10,285 bases of DNA from Candidatus Stahliibacteriota bacterium (GTDB lineage: Bacteria; Hydrothermota; Tepidihabitantia; SM23-42): contig JAUWLY010000074.1 of assembly GCA_030613445.1 (NCBI GenBank), positions 1 through 10,285 of the forward strand, given 5' to 3'. Numbering within the stretch: position 1 is the stretch's first letter; each line of letters starts with the position of its first letter. The notes beneath the pieces were generated by a model. The model saw nothing but the letters and a program-made list of their open reading frames with translations, was not told where the DNA came from and searched no databases. The translations under genes were made by a program, and so were the position numbers. Below are positions 1 through 6,830 of the stretch, piece by piece.

Positions 1-1002
1 ATACCAGTAGAAGTCATGGAATGCTCTTGATGCTATATATGACCAAGGGGCTATCGGTGATCGCAAAAGGAGGTGTTCAAATGGTTTCAACTTGACCCAA
101 TATATAGCTTTTTGACCGCGGGATGCAAAGGTGTCTTTGCATTTAAAATGGAAATCAACCTTACTTATATCTTCGCCTTTTATTGAAATATCCTGAGGAT
201 TTGCAGTACCAAGACCATTTTCCTGAGCCAGGTACAGGAATTTCAATGATAAAGGATCAAACCCCATCATTTTTGCCGCAATGGCGTCAATGGCGACCGG
301 ATCGCCGCTCGCCAGTAAATAGTTCTTTATTTGCGGTTCCATGATTCGTGGTCCAGCTCCATTGCCGGCGATTGTACCGTCAGTTAAGCAGAAGATGCCA
401 GGGTGAATTTCTTTTTGAATTTGCAGAAGATCAACCAGGGTTTCATGGATGAGAGAGTGTGTCCAGTGCCTATTATCATTGAGCAGGCCACCAAACGCGT
501 TTTTCATAGCACCGGTAATAGTTGTGAAGACATGAGTCTTCAAGGTTGGCAAGTGGATAGCATTCTTGCCGATGAACATCTTTGGGATATCGATGCGACC
601 ACCAAAAATTTTGTCGAGAACGAGCATTTTAGATTTTGGTTTGTAGTTTATCCATTCAGTTTTTGGTTCGTACAGATGGACGAATTTCATTCTGTGTTTT
701 TGCATTACCGAATTGAGGTGATTATTCTCAGCACCAAGCGTCGGATTGATCACGACCGTACGATTCTGCGCCGGTATTAAATCAGAATACCCTCTTTTTT
801 TCAATGATGCTGCTACACCGTCGAGTTGCCATGGCGTTGTTGAACAGGCCGGGAAATAGAAATGCCAGGAGATATTTATTTTGAGTATTGTTGGGGTGCG
901 AGCCTTGAGAAAATTATCAACCCGTGCCAGGCTCAATGCGCGATCAATGTCTTCAAGCACGCTGGATGGTTTGGTTTTAACAACCGCGACTAATGATTTC
1001 AT
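1..1002 (-). CDS. DUF362 domain-containing protein, 3' end cut by window edge
   Basis: Reading the minus strand from an ATG at 1002 gives 334 uninterrupted codons to base 1, so the C-terminus lies outside the window. The protein matches the DUF362 family: an LPTLKTH segment followed by TGAMKNAFGG (about residues 151-172), then DGTIAGNGAGP (208-218) and SGDPVAIDAIAAKMMGFDP (232-250), which are the usual conserved blocks. The biochemical role of DUF362 is not settled; many members are fused to 4Fe-4S ferredoxin domains, but no cysteine cluster is visible in this part. No signal peptide is obvious. The start is supported by a GGAG ribosome site (1007-1010) 4 nt upstream and a promoter just before it. 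It is separated from lnt by a 646-bp repeat block, so it is probably its own transcription unit. Family call is firm, function unknown. Confidence 0.88.
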   Translation of the reverse strand, partial: MKSLVAVVKTKPSSVLEDIDRALSLARVDNFLKARTPTILKINISWHFYFPACSTTPWQLDGVAASLKKRGYSDLIPAQNRTVVINPTLGAENNHLNSVMQKHRMKFVHLYEPKTEWINYKPKSKMLVLDKIFGGRIDIPKMFIGKNAIHLPTLKTHVFTTITGAMKNAFGGLLNDNRHWTHSLIHETLVDLLQIQKEIHPGIFCLTDGTIAGNGAGPRIMEPQIKNYLLASGDPVAIDAIAAKMMGFDPLSLKFLYLAQENGLGTANPQDISIKGEDISKVDFHFKCKDTFASRGQKAIYWVKLKPFEHLLLRSPIAPWSYIASRAFHDFYWY

Positions 1003-1012
1003 TGTTCTCCGA

Positions 1013-1040
1013 ATTATAGCGGAGACGTTTGCTAAGTCAA
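1013..1040 (-). promoter_or_regulatory. Sigma-70-type promoter for the DUF362 gene
   Basis: On the minus strand, TTGACT (1040-1035), a 16-bp spacer and a perfect TATAAT (1018-1013) precede the ATG at 1002. The transcript would be expected to begin about 1006-1007, leaving a leader of only about 4 nt and cutting into the GGAG at 1010-1007. The heptamer array 1041-1089 abuts the -35 hexamer. Confidence 0.6.
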
Positions 1041-1089
1041 GGAGTAGAGCGCAAGGCGTAGGGCGTAAAGCGTAGAGCGTATGGCGTAG
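1041..1089 (+). repeat. Degenerate 7-bp tandem array, consensus RGCGTAR, seven units
   Basis: The bases parse without gaps as GGAGTAG, AGCGCAA, GGCGTAG, GGCGTAA, AGCGTAG, AGCGTAT, GGCGTAG. Units are similar but rarely identical. The same heptamer appears in reverse complement at 1510-1553 and 1627-1654. Confidence 0.8.
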
Positions 1090-1094
1090 AACCC

Positions 1095-1117
1095 TGTAGT
1101 TGTCTGATTTATCAGAC
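1095..1117 (+). repeat. REP palindrome with GTAG foot
   Basis: TGTAGT foot, then a perfect 7-bp stem GTCTGAT/ATCAGAC with a TT loop. Same 23-bp architecture as the copies around the RAYT gene at the right end of the window. Confidence 0.8.
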
Positions 1118-1130
1118 ATGAATTCCATCC

Positions 1131-1151
1131 CGCACTTTTGGCAAAAGTGCG
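1131..1151. repeat. Perfect 9-bp hairpin
   Basis: CGCACTTTT, loop GGC, AAAAGTGCG: a perfect 9-bp stem. It lacks a GTAG foot and a following T-run, so it is neither a REP of this family nor a convincing terminator. Function unknown. Confidence 0.55.
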
Positions 1152-1180
1152 TGGATCCCTTCCAGCGTCAGCTCCTTTCC

Positions 1181-1286
1181 ACCCCACACCTTTACTTACG
1201 TATTTTCTTATGGGGAAGACAATTTGCGCTATGTACACTGGTTAAGCGCTTGGTTATCATTAGACAAACTAAAAAAGGTGTGGGGT
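1181..1286. repeat. 106-bp segment bounded by 13-bp perfect inverted repeats (MITE-like)
   Basis: ACCCCACACCTTT at 1181-1193 is the exact reverse complement of 1274-1286. The interior (80 bp) is unrelated to the neighbouring short-period arrays and has no gene. Flanks CTTTCC and CTCTTCC resemble each other but are not a clean target duplication. It could be a small non-autonomous element or simply a long stem; the sequence alone does not decide. Confidence 0.4.
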
Positions 1287-1293
1287 CTCTTCC

Positions 1294-1341
1294 AATAACT
1301 CAATTACTTAATAACCTAGTTACTGCTTTTCTTAATAACAC
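1294..1341. repeat. Degenerate 8-bp array, AATWACYN type
   Basis: Units AATAACTC, AATTACTT, AATAACCT, AGTTACTG, CTTTTCTT, AATAACAC follow in register; the fifth is divergent. The same octamers recur at 1397-1412 and 1468-1507. Confidence 0.65.
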
Positions 1342-1350
1342 TTTGTGTAT

Positions 1351-1395
1351 TAAACGCTTTAAACGCTCTTAACGGACTAAACGATCTAAACGTCT
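1351..1395. repeat. Degenerate 9-bp array, TAAACGNNN, five units
   Basis: Units TAAACGCTT, TAAACGCTC, TTAACGGAC, TAAACGATC, TAAACGTCT in strict 9-bp register. The first six bases are nearly fixed and the last three vary. Confidence 0.75.
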
Positions 1396-1415
1396 TTTAG
1401 TTACTGAATAACTTA

Positions 1416-1439
1416 TCGAAGATCTCGTCGAAGATATCG
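1416..1439. repeat. 12-bp direct tandem duplication
   Basis: TCGAAGATCTCG is followed directly by TCGAAGATATCG, one mismatch. Short and possibly incidental, but it sits between two other short-period arrays. Confidence 0.5.
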
Positions 1440-1467
1440 AGGGTAGCGAGATGAATGTAGATGAGAG

Positions 1468-1507
1468 AATAACTTAATTACTCAATAACTGTTTCTCTCA
1501 ATAACTG
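1468..1507. repeat. Second AATAACTN octamer array
   Basis: Units AATAACTT, AATTACTC, AATAACTG, TTTCTCTC, AATAACTG in 8-bp register, passing directly into the heptamer array at 1510-1553. Confidence 0.65.
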
Positions 1508-1509
1508 CT

Positions 1510-1553
1510 CTACTCTTTACGCCTTACTCTCCGTTACACCGTTACTCCGATAC
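1510..1553 (-). repeat. Degenerate heptamer array, reverse orientation
   Basis: CTACTCT, TTACGCC, TTACTCT, CCGTTAC, then CCGTTAC and TCCGATAC with single-base slips. Its complement is the RGCGTAR/RGAGTAR heptamer of 1041-1089. Confidence 0.65.
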
Positions 1554-1573
1554 TGCCTATTTGGTTCTTTTTG

Positions 1574-1622
1574 TGTAGTCGCCCGATTCATCGGGCATTG
1601 TCTGATAAATCAGACCACTACA
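1574..1622. repeat. Pair of REP palindromes in opposite orientation (BIME-like)
   Basis: Forward copy 1574-1596 has a TGTAGT foot and the perfect stem GCCCGAT/ATCGGGC. The inverted copy 1600-1622 has the perfect stem GTCTGAT/ATCAGAC and the foot reading ACTACA on the plus strand. Only 3 bp separate them. The pair lies just beyond the 3' end of lnt, a typical REP location, and could stabilise or end the lnt transcript (inference). Confidence 0.8.
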
Positions 1623-1626
1623 GCGC

Positions 1627-1654
1627 TTTACGCCCTACTCCTTACTCCCTACGC
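1627..1654 (-). repeat. Heptamer array overlapping the lnt stop codon
   Basis: TTTACGC, CCTACTC, CTTACTC, CCTACGC in register. On the minus strand the last unit encodes the final alanine and the TAG stop of lnt, so the array begins inside the gene. Confidence 0.7.
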
Positions 1655-3157
1655 TTTAGTTTTTACTGTTTTTACAACGAGCAAGAGCGTTGCGATAAGC
1701 AAAGACAATATCGGTACAATATTGCCAATGTATCGAAATACTGTTTTGTCTTGTCCCATTGACACCTGCTCAACCATGAAGCTTTGTGTGAAGAGTGTGC
1801 TTTCCTTTAATACCCTGCCATACTCGTCAACAATCATAGATATGCCTGTGTTTGCACATCTGACAAGGGGAACACCATTCTCCACCGTGCGCAGAATTGC
1901 CATATCATTGTGCTGCTGGGGTCCGGATATTTTCCCGAACCAACCATCATTTGTGATATTAATGAGCAGGCGAGCACCGTCATTTACAAATGTACGTGAA
2001 AGTTCTGGAAATATTGATTCAAAACAGATAAGGCATGAGAACTTCAAGCGTCCAGTTCTAAATATCGTGAACCGGGTACCGGCTGTGTAATCACCGCCGC
2101 CAACATCGATTTTTTTCAACAAGGGAATGTGCTGGTCAAAAGGTATGTGTTCGCCAAAGGGCACGAGGTGGAGTTTTCTATATTCCTGGGTAATACCTTT
2201 TCTTGGTTCAATGAGTACTGCGCCGTTATAGATTTCACGGTCTTTGCGATTATAGATCGGTGTGCCTGTGAATATGGGAGAGTTTATGCTTTGCGATAGT
2301 GCATAGATACGTTTTTGATAAACGCCGGGAAACATAAGAAAGATCGGTGTTGCTGTCTCCGGCCATATTACGAGATCGGCTGATCGATCAAACCTATTCA
2401 AGGCTGCCTCATTACATTGTTCTGATAAGTAGATGAGGCGGTCAAATGTGATTTCGCGCATTGCTTTGGTAAATTTCAAATTAGGGTCGATATTTGGTTG
2501 GACAATACCGATCAATATCGGCTCATCAGCTGCATGGTTCATTCTTATTGCTCCGAATACAAGGGGGAGAGTAAAGGCAATGATAAAGGCAACTGCATAC
2601 TTCGGATTCTTTGATTTTATTAGTTTAAAGATTATTATATTGATCAGGATAATCCAGCTGGATAGCCCGTACACGCCGTAAAGCGAAGCTTGTTGAATGA
2701 ATAATGGGTAACGGGCTTGTGAATAGCCAAAAGTAAGCCAAGGGAAACCTAGCTCACCAGTACCGCGGATAAATTCCAGCCCGCAAAGGATCAAAGGCAA
2801 TGACCAAATGCCAATTTTGTTCATAAAGAGAAAGCCAACCCCGTAGTAAACGCCTAAGTAGAGGAATAATAGAACTAAACCAAAGAGCATGAGTATTTTT
2901 ATATTGGTTTCAATCTGCAGAAAAACAAACCAGAACAAAGAGAATAAGGAAAATAAGAACCCGAATATGGTCCCTAATTTGAATGCAACAAATGGCCGCA
3001 CTTCAGCCACAGCAAAGAGGAGTGGAATTAGACCGATCCAGGCGAGAAAATGCAGACCCAAGGGGTGAAAAGATAGCGACATTAGTATAGCAGAGAAAAT
3101 GGTCAAAAACAATTTGTTACGAATTACATTAGTGAGTTGGAAGTGAACAATAGGCAA
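1649..3157 (-). CDS. lnt: Apolipoprotein N-acyltransferase
   Basis: Inner-membrane enzyme that moves an acyl chain from phospholipid to the amino group of the N-terminal cysteine of diacylated lipoproteins, the last step of bacterial lipoprotein maturation. An N-terminal half of several hydrophobic helices (about residues 15-205) is followed by a periplasmic nitrilase-fold domain and a final membrane helix near the C-terminus. The catalytic triad is present: Glu267 in VIWPETATP, Lys328 in YRKLHLVPFGEH, Cys378 in CLICFESIFPEL. I chose the TTG at 3157, 10 nt after a GGAGG ribosome site (3172-3168); it gives 502 residues, normal for the family. An upstream ATG at 3229 would add 24 residues that resemble translated gap sequence. 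It follows the oxidoreductase-like gene in the same orientation and may share the glnA transcript. The stop lies inside a heptamer repeat. Confidence 0.95.
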   Translation of the reverse strand: MPIVHFQLTNVIRNKLFLTIFSAILMSLSFHPLGLHFLAWIGLIPLLFAVAEVRPFVAFKLGTIFGFLFSLFSLFWFVFLQIETNIKILMLFGLVLLFLYLGVYYGVGFLFMNKIGIWSLPLILCGLEFIRGTGELGFPWLTFGYSQARYPLFIQQASLYGVYGLSSWIILINIIIFKLIKSKNPKYAVAFIIAFTLPLVFGAIRMNHAADEPILIGIVQPNIDPNLKFTKAMREITFDRLIYLSEQCNEAALNRFDRSADLVIWPETATPIFLMFPGVYQKRIYALSQSINSPIFTGTPIYNRKDREIYNGAVLIEPRKGITQEYRKLHLVPFGEHIPFDQHIPLLKKIDVGGGDYTAGTRFTIFRTGRLKFSCLICFESIFPELSRTFVNDGARLLINITNDGWFGKISGPQQHNDMAILRTVENGVPLVRCANTGISMIVDEYGRVLKESTLFTQSFMVEQVSMGQDKTVFRYIGNIVPILSLLIATLLLVVKTVKTKA

Positions 3158-3173
3158 AGGTAATAGTCCTCCG

Positions 3174-3299
3174 TTATATGTTTTTGGGCAGCGCAGCTCG
3201 TATGGTCTGACGGCGTCGTTGTATGGCAAGAGAATAACGACGAACGAATAACGATACGGGCAGCAATGCCGTATAACCAGAGATGATTAACATCTTCAT
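3174..3299 (-). CDS. Possible 41-aa open frame between the Gfo/Idh/MocA gene and lnt
   Basis: An ATG at 3299 overlaps the TGA of the preceding gene (ATGA), and the frame ends with TAA at 3176-3174, immediately before the GGAGG of lnt. It would encode a short basic peptide with an initial hydrophobic stretch (MKMLIISGYTALLPVSLFVRR). The spacing would suit translational coupling into lnt. Against it, the middle runs through the 7-bp repeat 3232-3259, no ribosome site of its own is needed or seen beyond the overlap, and no family is recognised. Probably not a real protein. Confidence 0.2.
   Translation of the reverse strand: MKMLIISGYTALLPVSLFVRRYSLAIQRRRQTIRAALPKNI
3232..3259. repeat. Degenerate 7-bp array between two genes
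   Basis: GAATAAC, GACGAAC, GAATAAC, GATACGG in register: four heptamers with two identical units. Unit sequence differs from the RGCGTAR arrays, but the period and placement are alike. Confidence 0.5.
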
Positions 3300-4303
3300 A
3301 TCTTTATCAATTTCTGCTGTTGAGCAGATGCATAAAAGGCTTCAGATATCTTTGCTATAAGCAAACCATCTTCGCAAGTAATGGGTGGTGTTTGATTCTT
3401 CGTAAGGAAATCCAGAAAATTCTTCACCTGGAGTTCATACGATTCACGGTAGAGGTTGGTGGGTTTCTGCGCTGGTGTAACATTGTACAATTCATTGTGA
3501 AGTTCTTTCTGTATTTTCAGAGGATTGAGTAATGCAGCACCTTTTTTGCCGAACACATTGCAATAGAGAAAATCGTCTTCAAATAGTAATGACCAGCTTA
3601 CTTCAATAGTGAGTAGCGTGCCATCAGTGAAGTTGATGATACACATTGCAGTGTCTTCGATTTCAGCCTCAGGTTCCCGTTTGTGAATTGAGGCAAATAT
3701 TGATACTACTTTTTTGTTCTTTAGCAGATAAAGTCCAATATCCAGTAAATTGGTCCCCAAACTCAAGAAAGCACCACCTCCGCTTTTGAGTTTTTCTAAA
3801 CGCCAGGGGCTCAATATCCAGTCTTTACGACCGATCAACCAACCTGATTTTATGTAATAAATATCACCTAACTCACCTTCTTTGATGAAATCTTTCACGG
3901 TTTGCACGTCTGACCTTAAGCGATTGCTGGTTGCTACAGCCAGTTTTCTCCCTGATGATTTGGCAGTTTTTACCATTTCCGTAGCTTCCTCAAGATTTAT
4001 CGCCATTGGGTTTTCACAAAAGACATGCTTGCCGTATCGAAGCGCCGCGATTGCCATTGGCCCATGGAGATAATTTGGCGTGCTGATGATCAATGCATCG
4101 ATTTGTTTATCTTCAATGATTTTCTGGAAATCTTGGTATCTATTGGGTATTTTATATTTGGTGCAGAGATGGTCGATTATTCTGATATCAGAATCACATA
4201 GTGCAACCAGGGTACAAGCCGGATTTTTTTTGAAAAGAGGTATATGAGCGATCTGCGCGTGGGTACCACAACCCACAATACCGACCTTAACCCTATCGTT
4301 CAT
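3296..4303 (-). CDS. Gfo/Idh/MocA-family protein with substituted catalytic residues
   Basis: 335 residues, usual length. An N-terminal Rossmann domain opens with VGIVGCGTHAQ (7-17) for NAD(P) binding, followed by the C-terminal alpha/beta domain. Family members oxidise or reduce sugars, inositols and related compounds, using Lys of an EKP motif and Asp/His of a GGGxxxDxGxHxxD motif. Here the first reads ENP (Asn98) and the second GGGAFLSLGTNLLD, with Ser181 in place of Asp and Asn185 in place of His. The cofactor fold looks intact, so the protein may bind a nucleotide or sugar without classical dehydrogenase chemistry, or use another mechanism. Its ATG overlaps the glnA stop by 4 nt (ATGA), which suggests translational coupling. 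The substrate cannot be inferred. Fold call is firm; activity uncertain. Confidence 0.88.
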   Translation of the reverse strand: MNDRVKVGIVGCGTHAQIAHIPLFKKNPACTLVALCDSDIRIIDHLCTKYKIPNRYQDFQKIIEDKQIDALIISTPNYLHGPMAIAALRYGKHVFCENPMAINLEEATEMVKTAKSSGRKLAVATSNRLRSDVQTVKDFIKEGELGDIYYIKSGWLIGRKDWILSPWRLEKLKSGGGAFLSLGTNLLDIGLYLLKNKKVVSIFASIHKREPEAEIEDTAMCIINFTDGTLLTIEVSWSLLFEDDFLYCNVFGKKGAALLNPLKIQKELHNELYNVTPAQKPTNLYRESYELQVKNFLDFLTKNQTPPITCEDGLLIAKISEAFYASAQQQKLIKI

Positions 4304-5640
4304 GTTCCAAAGTACAGTGTGAACTCATAGGGGTGTGGTCTGATGTGGATTTCCTCAAACTGCTTGGTTTTCACTTCAATCCAGCTATCAATGAGGTCTT
4401 TTGAGAAGACGCCACCTTGGAGCAGGAAATTGTGGTCTCTTTTTAATGCATTGATTGCTTCATAGACATTAGTCGGTAATTTCTTTCGTTTGTCAACTTC
4501 AAAACGATTTTTTATACCGTCGATGCCCGCAAGGAGTATCGCGGCAAGGGCAAGATAAGGATTGGCAGTAGCGTCTGGGATACGATATTCAATCTCCATC
4601 ATTTTCTTGTTTTTCAAGTACTTGGGTAGGCGGATTGCTGTTTTCCTGTTACCTACAGCAAAATCAGTATAGGTTGGTGCCTCAAAACCGGGGATGAGTC
4701 TCTTGTAAGAATTCGTACTCGGGTTAGTCAAGGCACAGAGAGCGCGGGAATGGTGGAGGATACCTGCGATATAATGGAGACATAATGTGGACAAGTGTTT
4801 TTCCCTCTTGGCGTGATAGAAAAGCGAACCTTTCCTGCTGCCCAAATACTGATGTAGATGGAGTCCACTTCCCGGTTCAGCGAATAGTGGTTTGGGCATA
4901 AAAGATACGTATTTCCTCTGCTGTCGGCTCAAACACTTGAAGACATATTTGGCAAGGAATATATTGTCAGCGGCTTGGCACAGTGGTGCAAAGAGCAATT
5001 CAATCTCCATTTGTCCTTTTGCCCCAGTCTCTGGGTGGTGGTATTTAGTTCTGATATTACAGAGTGACAGGGTGGTGGTTAAAGCATTCCGGAAATCTGC
5101 AAAGCGATCTTCAGGTTGTCCAATATGATAACCGCCTTTAGCTCTTACTGGATAGGATGGTTGGTCTTGGTCACCCGATTCTACACGGTAGTAACTGTAG
5201 CCTGGTCCCTCACCAAAACTGCAATTGTCAAAGATGTAAAACTCCAGCTCAGGTTGGAAAAAAGCCTCGGTCTTAAATTCTTTCTTTAAATATTCAACCG
5301 CCTTTTTAGCGATGTACCGGGTGTCTCTGTGAAACGGTTGTAAAGTGTCGGGTGTGTATACACTGGACAAAAAAGAGGCGGTCTTTTCTTTGAAGAATGG
5401 GTCAAAGAAAAGGGTAGTTAAATCGGGGAACAATAACATGTCGCCTTTTTCTACGTCTTTATAGCCAGGCAAACTAGATCCGTCAGCGCCAACGCCTTCG
5501 TGGACAATGGTTTCAAAACGTTCAATCGGTACGGTGATATGATGCATTGCACCGGTCAAAGATGCATATTTTAGATCAACAAACTTAATCGCCGCGGCTT
5601 TAAGTTTGCCTTTTAATTCTTTTATGTATGCACGTTTCAA
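4300..5640 (-). CDS. glnA: Glutamine synthetase, type I
   Basis: Cytoplasmic enzyme joining ammonia to glutamate with ATP. 446 residues, in the GSI-alpha size range. Active-site elements are present: DGSS (53-56) of the subunit interface, Glu131 and Glu133 in PELEF, HHPE then GQME (Glu204, Glu212), His261 in GSGLHLHQ, Arg314 in NSYKRL, Glu320 in PGFEAP, Arg332 and Arg337 in NRKTAIR, Glu351 and Arg353 in EIEYR, and the family C-terminus RPHPYEF. The third His of the common HHHE motif is Pro here. The NLYxL loop bearing the adenylylated Tyr of GSI-beta enzymes is missing near residue 388, so covalent control is unlikely. The start is a TTG at 5640: no nearby in-frame ATG exists and homologous N-terminal sequence begins at once. 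No ribosome site is visible. First gene of the coupled minus-strand cluster. Confidence 0.92.
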   Translation of the reverse strand: MKRAYIKELKGKLKAAAIKFVDLKYASLTGAMHHITVPIERFETIVHEGVGADGSSLPGYKDVEKGDMLLFPDLTTLFFDPFFKEKTASFLSSVYTPDTLQPFHRDTRYIAKKAVEYLKKEFKTEAFFQPELEFYIFDNCSFGEGPGYSYYRVESGDQDQPSYPVRAKGGYHIGQPEDRFADFRNALTTTLSLCNIRTKYHHPETGAKGQMEIELLFAPLCQAADNIFLAKYVFKCLSRQQRKYVSFMPKPLFAEPGSGLHLHQYLGSRKGSLFYHAKREKHLSTLCLHYIAGILHHSRALCALTNPSTNSYKRLIPGFEAPTYTDFAVGNRKTAIRLPKYLKNKKMMEIEYRIPDATANPYLALAAILLAGIDGIKNRFEVDKRKKLPTNVYEAINALKRDHNFLLQGGVFSKDLIDSWIEVKTKQFEEIHIRPHPYEFTLYFGT

Positions 5641-5648
5641 TATAAAAA

Positions 5649-5676
5649 ATTATAAACAAAAATTGATTCATGTCAA
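5649..5676 (-). promoter_or_regulatory. Consensus sigma-70-type promoter for glnA
   Basis: Minus strand: perfect TTGACA (5676-5671), 16-bp spacer, perfect TATAAT (5654-5649). Transcription would begin near 5642, about 2 nt before the TTG start at 5640, implying a leaderless or near-leaderless message. No GlnR/TnrA- or NtrC-type operator was recognised. Confidence 0.65.
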
Positions 5677-5731
5677 TTGTCGTTTCCAAAGAATGCCGAG
5701 GACATCTGCAAAACTCCGAGCCAAAGAATTC

Positions 5732-5759
5732 TTGACTTCCATCTGTTTCTAATTATAGT
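5732..5759 (+). promoter_or_regulatory. Sigma-70-type promoter for ilvE
   Basis: TTGACT (5732-5737), 16-bp spacer, TATAGT (5754-5759). Expected start near 5766, giving a leader of about 13 nt that begins at the AAGGAGG ribosome site (5766-5772), which is 6 nt before the ATG. It is divergent from the glnA promoter, with 55 bp between the two -35 hexamers. Confidence 0.62.
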
Positions 5760-5778
5760 TAAATGAAGGAGGTTCCAT

Positions 5779-6702
5779 ATGGCAATGACAAAGGCGAAAT
5801 ATATTTGGATGGATGGTAAGTTCGTTGCTTGGGAAGACGCAAAGATCCATATACTATCCCACGCAATTCATTACGGCAGCGGAGTCTTTGAAGGTTTGAG
5901 ATGCTACAAGACACCCAAGGGTCGGGTTATTTTCAGGTTAAACGAACATACCGAGAGGTTAAAGAATTCCGCAAAGATATACCGTATGGAAATCCCTTAC
6001 ACAAACGAAGAATTGAACGGAGTGATAATTGAATTGCTCAAGAAAAACAATCTTGAAGATGCTTATATAAGACCACTTGCGTACCGCGGTTATGCAGAAC
6101 TCGGGGTCAATCCTCTTAACTGTCCGGTATGTGTTAGCATAGCGACATTGCAGTGGGGTAAGTATCTCGGTAAAGAAGCTTTGGAAAATGGCGTCGATGT
6201 AATGTTTTCCACGTGGAATAGAATGGCACCCAATACATTTCCGGCTATGGCTAAATGCTGTGCCAATTACATGAATTCACAATTGATAAAAATGGAAGCG
6301 ATAACTCTTGGCTTTGTTGAAGGTATTGCTTTAGATACTTCTGGTTATGTGAGTGAAGGTTCAGGCGAGAATATCTTTGCCATTGTAGACGGTGTTATCC
6401 ATACTCCACCATTACATGCAAGTATCCTTCCAGGGATAACGCGTCATACCGTAATGATGCTTGCTCGGGAAATGGGCATTGAGGTGATCGAAGAAATGTT
6501 AGTAAGAGAATACCTGTATATAGCTGATGAGGTGTTCTTTACTGGTTCTGCAGCTGAGGTGACGCCGATAAGATCAATAGACAAGATCACAATTGGAAAA
6601 GGAAAATGTGGACCGATCACCAAAAAGCTCCAGGATGCATTTTTTGATGTAATTATGGGTAGAAAAGAAGATAAGCACGGTTGGCTCACCAAGGTTGGTT
6701 AG
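5779..6702 (+). CDS. ilvE: Branched-chain amino acid aminotransferase
   Basis: PLP-dependent fold-type IV transaminase that interconverts leucine, isoleucine and valine with their 2-oxo acids using 2-oxoglutarate/glutamate. 307 residues, the usual length. The PLP lysine is Lys159 in MAKCCANYMNSQL; other family marks are HYGSGVFEGLR (31-41), RPLAYRGY (98-105), the SEGSGENIF block (192-200) that holds the cofactor, LPGITR (217-222), and the ADEVFFTGSAAEVTPIRSID block (249-268). The C-terminal part (GPITKKLQDAFFDVIMGRKEDKHGWL) also matches IlvE rather than D-amino acid transaminase or aminodeoxychorismate lyase. Start ATG is fixed by AAGGAGG at 5766-5772. It lies divergent to glnA, so glutamate supply and use are encoded back to back. 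The stop is followed directly by an 8-bp repeat array. Confidence 0.95.
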   Translation: MAMTKAKYIWMDGKFVAWEDAKIHILSHAIHYGSGVFEGLRCYKTPKGRVIFRLNEHTERLKNSAKIYRMEIPYTNEELNGVIIELLKKNNLEDAYIRPLAYRGYAELGVNPLNCPVCVSIATLQWGKYLGKEALENGVDVMFSTWNRMAPNTFPAMAKCCANYMNSQLIKMEAITLGFVEGIALDTSGYVSEGSGENIFAIVDGVIHTPPLHASILPGITRHTVMMLAREMGIEVIEEMLVREYLYIADEVFFTGSAAEVTPIRSIDKITIGKGKCGPITKKLQDAFFDVIMGRKEDKHGWLTKVG

Positions 6703-6703
6703 A

Positions 6704-6759
6704 TGGTTGAATAGTCAAATAGTTGAATGGTCGAATAGTTAAATGAATAAATGAAGAAA
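6704..6759 (+). repeat. Degenerate 8-bp tandem array after the ilvE stop, seven units
   Basis: TGGTTGAA, TAGTCAAA, TAGTTGAA, TGGTCGAA, TAGTTAAA, TGAATAAA, TGAAGAAA follow in exact register beginning 2 nt after the ilvE stop codon. Consensus TRGTYRAA, decaying towards the 3' end. No terminator-like hairpin is seen between ilvE and rpiB. Confidence 0.75.
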
Positions 6760-6830
6760 CAAACTGCGTTCAGTAATTATCATAGCGATCTTCTTTTTAA
6801 TCACTGTAATCGAATAATCCATGATGAATT

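Larger units (their letters stand above)
1003..1648. other. Gene-free block filled with short-period repeats and palindromes
   Basis: No convincing gene is present: open frames here are short, lack ribosome sites and run through repeats. The block is bounded by degenerate 7-bp arrays in opposite orientation (1041-1089 and 1627-1654) and contains octamer, nonamer and dodecamer arrays, three REP palindromes, a perfect hairpin and a 13-bp inverted repeat, each listed separately. Both edges touch gene signals: the left one reaches the DUF362 -35 hexamer, the right one contains the lnt stop codon. Confidence 0.75.

Noticed and set aside
403..780. 125-codon plus-strand open frame
   Set aside because: It lies wholly opposite the DUF362 gene, which shows clear family motifs in the other strand.
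1131..1151. Hairpin as another REP copy or terminator
   Set aside because: No GTAG foot, different stem length and loop, and no T-run on either strand.
1100..1372. 90-codon plus-strand open frame in the repeat block
   Set aside because: It begins inside a REP palindrome, runs through the 13-bp inverted repeat and octamer/nonamer arrays, has no ribosome site and resembles no protein family.
3158..3229. Longer lnt form starting at the ATG at 3229
   Set aside because: The extra 24 residues have no family likeness and precede a good GGAGG site; the TTG at 3157 gives the normal length and N-terminus.
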